This document shows positions 10,056 to 20,352 of a stretch of DNA of 64,000 bases, in pieces. The stretch is taken from positions 27,233,876 through 27,297,875 of the forward strand of contig NC_045142.1 of the NCBI RefSeq assembly GCF_008831285.2, read 5' to 3'. The stretch comes from Nymphaea colorata (Eukaryota; Streptophyta; Magnoliopsida; Nymphaeales; Nymphaeaceae). Each line of letters starts with the position of its first letter. Within the stretch, counting starts at the first letter, position 1. The notes under the pieces are model-generated. The model was not told the DNA's origin. It did no database searches and worked only from the letters and a program-made list of their open reading frames with translations. A program made the translations under genes and the position numbers.

Positions 10056-11845
10056 TCGGAACTCAATATGTCTCAATTTATTCTTTTTCCACGAAAGTCC
10101 CCCCAAAAAGCATTTATCGAACAATCAGTCAGTGAAATGGAACTTATGGCAATACCCGAGTCAGAATTACTAGAATTCACTCAGATTCAAAAATAAGAAC
10201 ATCCCTCATCCTTGATTAATGATCCAATTGAAGAAATTAATATTGGAACCAGTAAAGATCCTAAAATTCTTCAAATTGGCACCTGTTTGTCAATGGATGA
10301 GAAGAAAAGATTGGTGCACTTTCTTGAAATGGAACCTATGGCAATACCCGAGTCAGAATTACCAGAATTCACTCAGATTGAAAAACAAGAACATCCCTCA
10401 TCCTTGATTAATGATCCAATTGAAGAAATTAATATTGGAACCAGTAAAAATCCTAAAATTCTTCAAATTGGCACCAGTTTGTCAATGGATGAGAAGAAAA
10501 GATTGGTGGACTTTCTTATAAGTAACCAAGAATCTTTTGCTTGGACTTATGAAGATATGCCAGGCTTAGACCCCCAGTTGGTCGAACATCGTTTGCCCTT
10601 AAATCTTAACTGCAAACCGATTAAGCAAAAATTGCGCAAGCTTGACCCTTGACTAGAAGGCCCTGTAAAAGAAGTATTAGAGGACTTGCTAAAGACAAAA
10701 TTCATTCGTGCCATTGATTACACTGAATGGTTGGCAAACATCGTGGTGGTCCCTAAGAAAAATGGTAAAGTCAGGTTGTGCATTGACTTTCGAGATTTGA
10801 ACAAAGCCACTCTGAAGGATGATTATCCTCTTCCAAACATTGATCTATTGGTAGACAGTACTGCAGGTCATGCAATGTTTTCTTTCACGGATGGATATTC
10901 AGGATATAACTAGATCAAATTAGCAGTCAAAAATCAACCTAAGACCGCTTTTACTACACCCTGGGGCACTTTTTGTTACACGGTAATGCCATTTGGGTTG
11001 AAGAATGCTGGAGCAACCTATCAAAGAGCCATGGCTGCCATCTTCCATGACTAGATGCATAAAATCATGGATGCATATATCGATGACATATTGATCAAAT
11101 CCAAGACAAGAGAAGATCACATTGAAACTCTTGCCCAAGTATTCGATAGACTTTTACAGTACAAGCTTCGCCTGAATCCTCAAAAATGTGTGTTTGGGGT
11201 TGAGTTAGGCAAGTTGTTGGGTTTCATGGTCAGTAAGAAGAGAATTGAAATGGATCTTACCAAAGCTAAGGCAATAATCGATATGCCACCACCTACCAAT
11301 ATCAAGCAGTTGCGAAGCTTGCAAGGACGAAGCTAATCCATTAGACCATTCATTTCCAATCTGGCCATGAGATGCGAGCCATTCAACCAGTTGCTGAGGA
11401 AAGGTGTCATGTTTGAATGGGGTTTTGAATGCCAATAGTCATTCGAAAGGATCAAGAAATATCTTCTAAATCCACCAATTCTAAAACCACCAACGTTGGG
11501 TAGACAATTGTTGCTTTACATCACAGTGAATGAGTCAGCATGTGGTGCCTTTTTGGCACAATATGAGGAAGGAAGTCGCATCGAACATGCAATCTATTAC
11601 ATTAGCAAGACTTTTGTTCAGTACGAGAAGAAGTACTCTCCAATAGAGAAAACTTGTCTGGCATTGGTTTGGATGTATAAGAAGTTGAGACATTATTTAT
11701 TAGCTTGCGAGGTCAAGATACTCTCCAAACTAAATCCTCTCAAGTACATCTTGGAACAACCATTCCTTAATGGGCGTATTGCCAAATGGCAAGTTCTGTT
11801 GATGCAATATGATCTTGAATATGTGTCTCAAAAGTCATCTATTTT
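10056..11845 (+). pseudogene. Reverse transcriptase and RNase H of the Tat-like element, 3'-truncated
   Basis: RT blocks in order: LCIDFRDLNKATLKDDYPLP (about 10780), FSFTDGYSGYN, TPWGTFCYTVMPFGLKNAG, the catalytic AYIDDILIKS (about 11072), then LGFMVS. RNase H follows (LLLYITVNESACGAFLAQ, about 11505). Stops at 10651 (TGA), 10911 (TAG), 11334 (TAA) and about 11437 (TAG) sit where Arg or Gln is expected. After WQVLLMQYDLEYVS the frame runs straight into LTR sequence, so the end of RNase H and the integrase are gone. Confidence 0.8.
10134..10517 (+). repeat. 192-bp in-frame tandem duplication in pol
   Basis: 10134-10325 and 10326-10517 are near-identical copies starting GAAATGGAAC. The period of 192 is 64 codons, so the reading frame is kept. 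The first copy carries a TAA where the second has CAA. The duplicated segment lies just N-terminal to RT. Confidence 0.8.
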
Positions 11846-14800
11846 TAGAGGGTAATTTTAGTCTTTTTGGGTGGACAAGACCCATTTGCCATTCCTTTTG
11901 ACCAAAAAACCTCCTTTTAGAGGGTAATTTTAGTCTTTTTTGGTGGATAAGACCCATTTGCCCTTTATTTTGACCAAAAAAATCTCCTTTTGAAGGGTGA
12001 TTTTAGTCTTTTTAGGTCAAGAAATTCAAATTTTGGGTTTTGGCTCCAAAATCCTCTATAAATACCCCCATATCCCCCTCTTGGGCAAGATTGGCCCTTG
12101 GGAGAAACTCTAGTATATTCTCACTTCAAGACTTAGAGTTTCTTTTGAGCTCTCTCTCTCTCCCTCTTCCTCTCTCCATATTCCTCTCCAACTTGGAGCA
12201 AGCTACAAACCTCTTGGAGGCATCATCTTGGAGCTTCACTCAAAGGAGATTACAAGTGAAGGTGTTTATCTTCCTTAGGTCATTTCTCATTAGAGGTATG
12301 TAATCATCATCCCTTTCATTTCTTTTTTTTTTCTCTCTCATTTTCATCTCCCCATGGACAAAGGAGATAGCACTCAACCTCTTTTTAGAGACAAGAGGCT
12401 ATGCTCAAGTGCACCGGCAGCGTGAGAAGATGAGATGATATATTATTTTATGATTAAATCATGTTCTTTTAAGTATTCTTGTTGTTGTTATTTTTCATTA
12501 ATATGTTCTTATTATTATGCTATTCCTTTTTCTTGAACATAGTGTTGTTGATTGTTTTCATTTTCTCTTCTTATCTTCATCTCCCCATGGCCAAAAAAGA
12601 TAACACTCAACGTCTTTTTAGAGACAAGAGGCTATGCTCAAGTGCACCGAGAGCATGAGAAGATGAGATGATATTTTATTTTATGATTAAATCATGCTCT
12701 TTCAAGTATTCCTGTTGTTGTTGTTCTCTCCCTTCATGAATATATTCTTGTTGTTATTGTTATTTCCTTTCTTCAATATAGTCTTGTTCTTGTTATTTTC
12801 TTTTCTCTCTTCCTCTTCTCCCCATGGCCAAAGGAGATAGCACTCAATCTCTTTTTAGAGACAAGAGGCTATGATCAAGTGCATTGGGAGTATGGAAGGA
12901 TGAGATGATCTTTCATTTCGTGATTAAATCATGCTTTCTCTTTTATTAAATATGGTATTGTTTTTCTTTCTATAATTTCTCCTCATCTTCATCTCCCTAT
13001 GGCTAAAGGAGGTAGCACTCAATCTCTTTTTAGAGACAAGAGGCTATGCTCAAGTGCACCGGGAGCATGAAAAGATGAAGTGATCTTTCATTTTAATCAT
13101 GTTCTTTCTTTTCATTAATACATTCTTGTTGTTCTTTTGCTTCCTCTTATTTTTCTCTATTCTTTATTTCCCCATGGCCAAAGGAGATAGCTCTCCATCT
13201 CTATTTTAGAGTCAATAGGCTATACTCAAGTGCACCAGGAACATGAGAAGATGAGGTGACATCATTTCATAGTTACATCATGTCCTCTCTCCTAATTGAA
13301 CCTTGCACTTTTGATCATCATCTTTCTCTCTTTCCTTCCTTGAATGTTGTCTATATATTATCCATGCATAGTTGCTTAGTTTGCTACTTATATGTAAATA
13401 TATGGTGGGAATGAGAGTGTGGTTTGGGGACTCTTTATTTTATATTAATTTTTGAGGTTGGGACTTGTCCAGCTCGGGATATACCCTCACGAAAATATAC
13501 ATGTTAATATGCATTTGCATGTCATTTTGCGCTAGTTTTCTTGTTAATCATCCAATTAGGAACCCTAACGAGTGTCTCGTTATGTTGCTTGTTTTCTTCC
13601 ATGCCCAACGGTGGAGGAAATATATCCCTTACAACAAACTAAATAATAACATTCTATGCTTATATAAATCCTATTTTCCAAAACATTTTCAAAAGGAACC
13701 TTCTAACATGACCTTAGGGACTTAGCTTAGACTCTTGCATGAGTCCAAGCTCCCCTCCGGCCCACATTAAACTTGAAGTTGGTAATTTTAAGTTGTTCTT
13801 TGATTTCTAATCTTGTGATGGTATGGATATATACACATGTTATATACATCTATGCCAACATGATAACCCCCATCTTTCTCTCTCTATGCTTTTACTTTCC
13901 ATTTTATAACTTTTCATATGTGCATGAATACGTATATACTTGTGCTCCATTTCCTCTCTTTCAAATATTTATTCCTCTTTTCATGACAAATATCTTCTCT
14001 TATAAAATGTCTCATACCCATATATACGTATGATATCTTTCTTTTCCTCTAAAATCTCTCTTTCTCTTCAAATCAATACATCTTTTTCTCTTAAGCTTTC
14101 ATATATGTGTATATGTGATGGTATGTACACATGTATGCTTTTCTTTCTCTATCTCTTTCTTTCTTTTCATAAGAGTGTTTTATCTCTTGTATTCTTTTTA
14201 ACATTCTCCTCTCACGAACTTTCTATTTACTAACTTCATTAAGACCACAAACCTAGTAATGACCCAATATTGGAATCATGCTTGATGGTCTACAATCCCT
14301 ATCCATTTTCAACAACTTTTCCTTCTTATATACAATAATTATAACAACAAAATCTTATATGTATGTTGTGGTAGGAACGATTTTAGATGAATGTTGTGGT
14401 AGGAATGTTTTACATTCTTTTAATCATATATGATAAATGCATCCATGCATTCTCACCCACTTTATTTCACTTCACAAGCATCTCTCCAAAAGAACTTAAG
14501 CAAGAAGGGATGAAGCTCTAGCTAGGTGGTAACCGAATTAGAGCAAAATCTGAAACCTACATAAAGTCTTAAAAGAACACTAAAGTGATTTCAAAATGAT
14601 TTCACAAGCTTTTCAAATGATATTTACTAGTTACACTTTTTCCTCAAATCATTTCACATTTTCAAGCAACTCTTCAAGAACCTTTTCAAAAGTTTGAAAC
14701 TTCAAACTTTCAATATTTTCTACACCGCATATAGAATCAAAAAGATGTTTAAGTTAAAACGAAATGCATCAATGATAAATATAGCCCTTGGGTTGATTAC

Positions 14801-14929
14801 CCCCGGTAAAGGAGCCGGGAACGATCGATCCTCGTACCGACGGACGAGTCCCTTTCTTTCCTCTTTCAAAACAAAAACCTCATTTTTTTGGGGCACTCCA
14901 AAACCAATGAAAATTTTGGGATGCAAACA
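11846..14929 (+). repeat. 3' LTR of the Tat-like element, 5'-truncated
   Basis: Homology to the 5' LTR begins inside the roughly 73-bp array; only about three of six units remain. It then runs collinearly to the terminal GGGATGCAAACA at 14929, giving about 3084 bp against 3598 bp for the 5' copy. The left edge is fused directly to RNase H coding sequence, so the polypurine tract and U3 start were lost in one deletion. The TATA box is retained at 12057-12064. Confidence 0.88.
12340..13270 (+). repeat. Five copies of the mini-ORF leader repeat (3' LTR)
   Basis: These are the counterparts of 2396-3360, with ATGs at 12354, 12587, 12824, 12999 and 13174. Copies 1, 2 and 4 keep the 23-codon frame; copy 3 stops after 16 codons and copy 5 after 11, as in the 5' LTR. 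Copy 1 differs between the LTRs by several substitutions but keeps start, frame and stop. Confidence 0.75.
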
Positions 14930-14934
14930 ACGTT
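14930..14934. repeat. Target-site duplication, right copy (ACGTT)
   Basis: This is the matching copy of 1414-1418. Pararetrovirus-like sequence lies outside both copies, so the element landed inside that remnant. Confidence 0.9.
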
Positions 14935-15565
14935 CTATAGAGTCCTCTTATACATAGAAGAATATGATGATTATACTGATGACCTAACAAACTACGACAG
15001 TGATTACTATGATTATGATGATGACATAATGTGGAGAAATATAATCAATCGAATGGAAGGGTAAAAATGATTAAACTAGGATCATGATTAACATACATAA
15101 TACCAATCAACACAAACGACAGACGAAAAATTATTATTATGAGAAACAAATGGATAGTATGGTTAAAGAAGATGATAATTGTAAGACAATTTATAGACAG
15201 ACTAATTCACAAAGTGCATGATAGATGGCTCAAAAAAATAAGAAACATAGATTCAGACGAAACAATGTCAGAAACATCATATGATGAAACAGAATGTTTC
15301 CAACTACAAGTGTAGAAACATATAAAAGAGAAACTAGAAACTTTATAAGAAACAGAACAGGAAAACTATTTAGAATCTATATAAGAATCCTCAAATTTAT
15401 CGAAATATTAGGGAAAAGAGTAATAAGAAGAAAATTCAAAGAATATAGAAGACAGTTCTTTACCTATATAAGAGCAAGGGCAGTAGCAGAATGGAAATTT
15501 GTTAAATATTGGGAAGAAAAGGAAAAAAGAACTTCACATCTCACATACAATAGTGAAGAGCGGGA
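14935..15565 (+). pseudogene. Distal half of the pararetrovirus-like remnant
   Basis: Directly after the duplicated target site, A-rich coding-like sequence resumes. First comes an acidic Asp/Tyr-rich stretch (about 14960-15063, ending in a stop), then an Arg/Lys-rich frame from the ATG at 15294. Composition and codon use match 1-1418 and differ from the LTR next to it. No reverse transcriptase motif is present, so what remains is incomplete. The remnant fades near 15565, before unrelated sequence and the copia LTR at 15787. Confidence 0.45.
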
Positions 15566-15786
15566 GCTTCCAATAGTTTCTTGGTCTTATAATAGTTGTG
15601 GTTTATTACTTTTGCATGAAGAATGGTTGTGGGTACCACTGGACGCGCACCTATACAACAACATTTGAAGTTTTGAGAAGCAAGACGCCTTTCTTCTCAA
15701 ACGCCGTCTTGAGGCCATTTGGATCACCACTAAACTGGGTTCTAAAAGCCCAGTCCTTTCAAAGCGACTATTTCATCTGCAGTTTG

Positions 15787-16153
15787 TGTTGGGTAGTGGC
15801 CTTGAGCCCGATCCCTTTCCCTCTATAAATGCAAAGGAGATCCTGCAGTTATGGAATTGAAACAGGAAATAAATCAAATATTAAAGTTTCCGTTTTAATT
15901 CTTACCATAAATCTTCATGCCATAACCGTAGCTGGGATTTGGGGAAACCCTGAGAGGCGGTCTATAAAGCCTAGCCTCTATTCATCTAAAAGATAAGGTT
16001 GAGAAATCAACTGCGCGTCTCATAGAAGCAAACCCCCAAAATCAATTTCTCTCTTGTTTCTTTCTTCCTCTCTTGCTCATAGGTCTTGCATTTGAGACGC
16101 TGGTGGTGGTGGACCTACTTCACAGACGCCATTCCGCTGCTTAAGATTCAACA
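15787..16153 (+). repeat. 5' LTR of copia element A
   Basis: It starts TGTTGGGTAGTGGCCTTGAG and ends TTAAGATTCAACA. It contains CTATAAAT (about 15831) as a possible TATA box. The LTR of the element at 62281 starts with a closely similar sequence. Confidence 0.9.
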
Positions 16154-16154
16154 T

Positions 16155-16166
16155 TGGTATCAGAGC
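16155..16166 (+). other. Primer binding site, initiator Met-tRNA
   Basis: TGGTATCAGAGC lies one base after the 5' LTR. It is the standard Ty1/copia plant PBS. Confidence 0.9.
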
Positions 16167-16269
16167 AAGGTTTATCGAACACCAGTAAGTGTTTTCGATG
16201 GTGCCTGTGCAGATTATACTACTGTGAAGCATGTGTCATTTGTGCATCATGCGTGTATCATGCTGTGAT

Positions 16270-17600
16270 CCATTTACTGAAAATAAAGCATGCTAGGCAA
16301 AAGTAAGTTCAAGCATGAAGCATGATAGTATTGTTTAGGTCTGGAATCCTCTGCTTTACATATTATGTCGCTTTCTTTTTCTCTGTGTCTGCGAGAGACT
16401 GAGACCAGGACTGAGCACATCGGCTCTGTCAATACTTTTCTAGATCAGGACCCTCGTAGAAGTTCTGTCCACGAAGAACTCCACTACTTCAAGTAAATTT
16501 TTTTTGACCTGCGTCTCTGCCAAACGGTAGCAAAGGAGGCAGAGCCTGCTCTGCTCGACATACAACAGAGCCAAAATAAAATAAATAAAGAATAAGGAGG
16601 AAATGGAACACAGAACCTTTGCTCTTGTTTGAGAAACTGATCCAACGACTACTAGAAAAGAGCCGGGATTCTCCCGTCTGTCAAAACCGGAGGAACAGTT
16701 ACTGTCTTTTGTTAGGACTTAAAATCCTTTCTTGAACTCGACCTGTCTGCCCATCTTCTCTACCGATGAAAAGTAGCAGTTGCCCGATCGATTGGAAGAC
16801 AGTCGTCTTCCTCGTGCGAGAAGCACAGATCTCTTGCTGAAAGCAAGGAGGCGACTTGGGTAAAGGGGAAGACAGCGTTACGCCTTGGAAACCTCCTCCT
16901 GTCGTTCCTCTGTAGTCTGCTGGTTCACCATTGTCTCAGCGAAAGCGGAGACTGAGGAAGCCATTTTTTTTAAGCTTCTGGTTTGGGGAAGTTGTCTTCC
17001 TCAATGTGGCAACAGAGAAGGAGCGAGGGCAGAGAAGGAGGAGGCGGCGGCTGAAGGCATCGGAGGGCAGGAAGAAGCTGCAATGTGAAACCCTAGCTCA
17101 GCTCTCGCAAGAGGAGAAAGGGTTCACGCGAGAGGAGAGAGAGTATCGAGCGAAAAGAAATGAGTGAAAAACGGTTCGGAGGGGTATTTATACCAAAAGT
17201 GTAAAAAATACAAAATCAGTCCACCCGTTTTGCTTAATTTAAAAAAAAAAGCTGTTACAATTTTGATAAATTATTTCCGCAACGTTTTTGCGAAAAACTT
17301 TTTCAGAAGGAGGTTTGCGAAAGTTAATTTCGGTAAAAACCTAGAAATTTATACGAAATTGCATAGGGGTATCCCCTGAGTTATTATAAATTTCTAAAAG
17401 AAGGTTTTCATAAATTATTTTGCAATTTCAACAGAAGGCCGTGATTTTATATGAAATTGCGTCGTAATACCCTCAGACATTATAATTTAATGAAAGAGGG
17501 TTCCAGAAGATTGTTTTAGAATTTTGGTGAAAGACTGAGCTATTTTGTAAAATTGCATACAAGTACCACTCAGGCTTATTAAACTTACAGAAAAGAGTTC
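16270..17600 (-). other. Leader module with conserved antisense TATA box (copy 1)
   Basis: This untranslated stretch of element A matches 49340-50720 and 62760-64000. Shared blocks include GAGGCGACTTGGG (about 16848), the GC-rich tract 16890-17160, a minus-strand TATAAATACCCC (17181-17192) and GCAACGTTTTTGC (about 17279). On the minus strand the TATA box is followed by a CT-rich tract that looks like a 5' leader. Small frames inside are not conserved between copies, so no protein is called. Confidence 0.55.
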
Positions 17601-17739
17601 TAAAGGCAATTTTTAAAATGAAAAAGGAAACTCATGGTCTAAAATTTTAATATGACTTTTCCTTATTTAAGTGATACCTTAGAATGGTTTTGGAGATATT
17701 TGATATATTATTCTCCTTATTGATTTCCATGTATTATTG

Positions 17740-18060
17740 TTCTATATTTGTCATGGAATTAATTTGGTAATGACTACAAGAGTGGGATCCTCAGGCAAAA
17801 AGTTGAAAATAGTCAGCATGTATGCTTATGGATTTTTGTTATTTTGTGTGTGCATGACCCAATGGCATTATAAACATTGTGTCGTATTTGGATATGGATA
17901 TTATGTTGAAACATGTTCATATTGGATCCTCTTTATTTGTTTAAAAAACATATCAAATATAGTGTTGATGTTATTGTGTGTGGATCCACATTGGTAAGAT
18001 TTGAATTTAAATAATCTTTTGGATTTTTGTGATTGTTGCTTAAGATCCAACAAGTACTGC
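17740..18060 (+). repeat. Partial duplication of the gag start in the leader of element A
   Basis: Around 17756-17790 the sequence AATTAATTTGGTAATGACTA resembles the authentic gag start at 18233-18270 (AATTAATTTAGAAATGACTT), and both ATGs open with MT-x-RV. The first copy runs into an 83-codon frame with no gag similarity. It looks like a duplicated, decayed start region. Confidence 0.5.
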
Positions 18061-18245
18061 TATCAAAACCTGGAAGCAAAAGAGTTATGAATATAAATTT
18101 GGAAATAAAAAAGGAAATTCACATTGTGTTGCTTCTTGATGTGCCTTAGACTTCTACTGGGAATTTCCTGACATGGTATTTTCATTGTTTGCTTCATGTT
18201 TATTGTACAATTGTACTTTGCTTGCCATTACAAATTAATTTAGAA

Positions 18246-19040
18246 ATGACTTCAAGAGTGAGAGCCTTTGAGTTGGCCAAGACCGAAAAACTCAGTGGAA
18301 ATAATTTTCATGCATGGAAACGTAGAATAATGTTGGCCTTAACTCTAGAAAGATTGATTCATGTGATCAACAAGCCTTTTTCCTGTTTAGGAGAGAAACC
18401 TACAGATGAGGAAAAGAAGGAATATGAGACTTTTGAGAATGATGACTTGATGGCCAAAACCATCATGTTAACATTCATGGAAGATGATCTGATCAGAGTG
18501 TTTGAAGATTGCCCAACTGCAAAAGATATGTTAGACAGCATTTCATCCAAATTCAACACCACTACTACTATGCATGTTCAACTATTGTTAGAACAGTATA
18601 CCTCGTACAAAATGAAGGAGTCAGATAGAGTTGTTGACCATGTTGTTGGTCATGGCTAAGGACCTAGCAGTAGTGGGAAATGTAATATCTGATAACATGC
18701 AAATATGCACTATTGTGAATAGCTTACCACCTTCTTGGGATATGGCTGTCACAGCTTTGAGCCTTCAGTTTGACTCTTTGACTCTAGAGAAACTCCCTAT
18801 ACAGTTAGCCTTTCAGCAAGAATGTTTGACCAAGAGAAATGATGTAGAACTTATGAATGTTCAAGAAAAACCAACAAATCTTGCGCCTATGAGGTCTAAA
18901 GACTTTAAAAAGAAAAGCGATGGCAAGTTCAAAGGCAATTTTGCAGGAACCCCAAGAACTCAAGAAGCTGTAGTGAAATGCTACAGATGTGGGAAGCCTG
19001 GACACATTGCAGGACAAAATTCCTGAACAAGAAGGACAAT
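18246..19040 (+). pseudogene. Gag of copia element A
   Basis: It starts at ATG 18246 (MTSRVRAFELAKTEKLSGNN) and carries the UBN2-type gag core (FHAWKRRIMLAL). A frameshift near 18640 moves it to the frame 18631-19026. The zinc knuckle CYRCGKPGHIAGQN (about 18979) has lost its last Cys through a second frameshift near 19018. Gag would form the virus-like particle. It lies directly upstream of the protease frame. Confidence 0.8.
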
Positions 19041-20309
19041 AAGAGTCAGAACAACAAAAACAAAGAAAAAGAACATAAGGACTACAATGAAGAAGTCATT
19101 TGTGTTGTGTCAGAGTGCTTGTTTGCAGATGGAGATCTAACTGGTTGGTGGGTCGATTCGGGAGCTACACGTCACATTGCAAAAACAAAAGAAGGCATGA
19201 TTCGTATGAAAAACCTGAGTTCAGGAATGCAAAAAGTTTATATGGGTAACAACTCATACTGTGATGTAATGGGAGTTGGGACATATCGACTGAATATTGG
19301 GGGTACAAGTCATTCTTACTGAAGTCTTGTATGTTCCCTCCATGCGAAGGAATTTAGTGTCAGTCCCTACTTTGACTGGAAAAGGTTTTGAAGTTTGTTT
19401 TGTTACAGGGAAAGTTACAGTGGAAAAACATGGAAGGACCATGTTCGATGGAAAATATGTTAAAGAACATGGTATGTTCAAACTCAATGAAATGAATAAA
19501 TCTTCTGGTTCTGCTTATATTGATTGTGCGATGAATGTGAGTACAAATCTATGGCACGAAAGACTAGGCCATGTAAGCATCAACAAGATGAAGATTCTAG
19601 CACAACAAGGTATTATACCTGACATTAAAGCAAATGATTTCACGAAATGTGAGGTGTGTTTATATGGAAAAATGACAAGAAAACTCTTTCCATCTGAAGT
19701 AATTCAGGCCACTGATCTATTGGAAATAATCCACACTGACATTTGTGGACCTTTTAGAGTCCAAACACATAGTGGAAAGTTATATTTTATAACTTTTATT
19801 GATTACTTTTCAAGATTTGGATATATTTATCTTATTAGATATAAGTCAGAAGCACTTGAAAAATTCAAGGAATATAAATCTGAAGTTGAGAGACAACTTG
19901 GGAAAAACATCAAGGTTATAAGGTCTGATCGAGGAGATGAATATACATCAAATGAATTCCTCGAACACTGCAAAGACCTTGGAATTAATAGGCAAAGAAC
20001 AATGCCTAGGACACCGCAGCAAAATGGTGTCGCTGAGAGGTGTAACAGAACCCTCTTGAACATGGTGAGATCCATGTTGGTAGGTGCACAATTACCCAAA
20101 GTTTTTTGGGGAGAGGCTGTGTTAACAGCCATGTATACTATAAATCGAGTGCCCTGCAAGGCAGTCCCAACCACTCCTTATGAGAGATGGACTGGTGTGA
20201 AACCAGACTTAAGACATCTCAAGAGATGGGGATCCGTAGTACATGTAAAAGTTTTAGATCCAAAAATGGATAAACTGGATAATAGATCAGTAAGATGTGT
20301 GTTTATTTG
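19041..20309 (+). pseudogene. Protease and integrase of copia element A
   Basis: The protease motif is WWVDSGATRHIA (about 19150). After a frameshift near 19310, one frame (19297-20310) carries the GAG-pre-integrase HHCC zinc finger (LWHERLGHVSI ... CEVCLYGKM) and the DDE core: HTDICGP, RSDRGDEYTS and QNGVAERCNRTL, so all three acidic residues are present. The frame ends at TGA 20308, where Gly is expected, just before the RT frame. Apart from the frameshift, the integrase looks well preserved. Confidence 0.85.
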
Positions 20310-20352
20310 ATGTCCAAAAGAATCCAAAGGCTACAGATTATATCACTCTACT

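Larger units (their letters stand above)
1419..14929 (+). mobile_element. Ty3/gypsy Tat/Ogre-like LTR retrotransposon, internally deleted
   Basis: The element is bounded by TG...CA ends and 5-bp duplications ACGTT (1414-1418 and 14930-14934). Order: long 5' LTR (1419-5016), Arg-tRNA-type PBS, plant-mobile-domain ORF, gag, protease, RT and RNase H, then an abrupt junction at about 11845 into the tandem-repeat part of the 3' LTR. Integrase, the PPT and the first few hundred bases of the 3' LTR are missing. Large LTRs, an Arg-tRNA PBS and an extra ORF before gag fit the Tat/Ogre lineage. Multiple stops make it non-autonomous today. The LTR copies are nearly identical by eye over 3 kb, so insertion is fairly recent. 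Confidence 0.85.
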
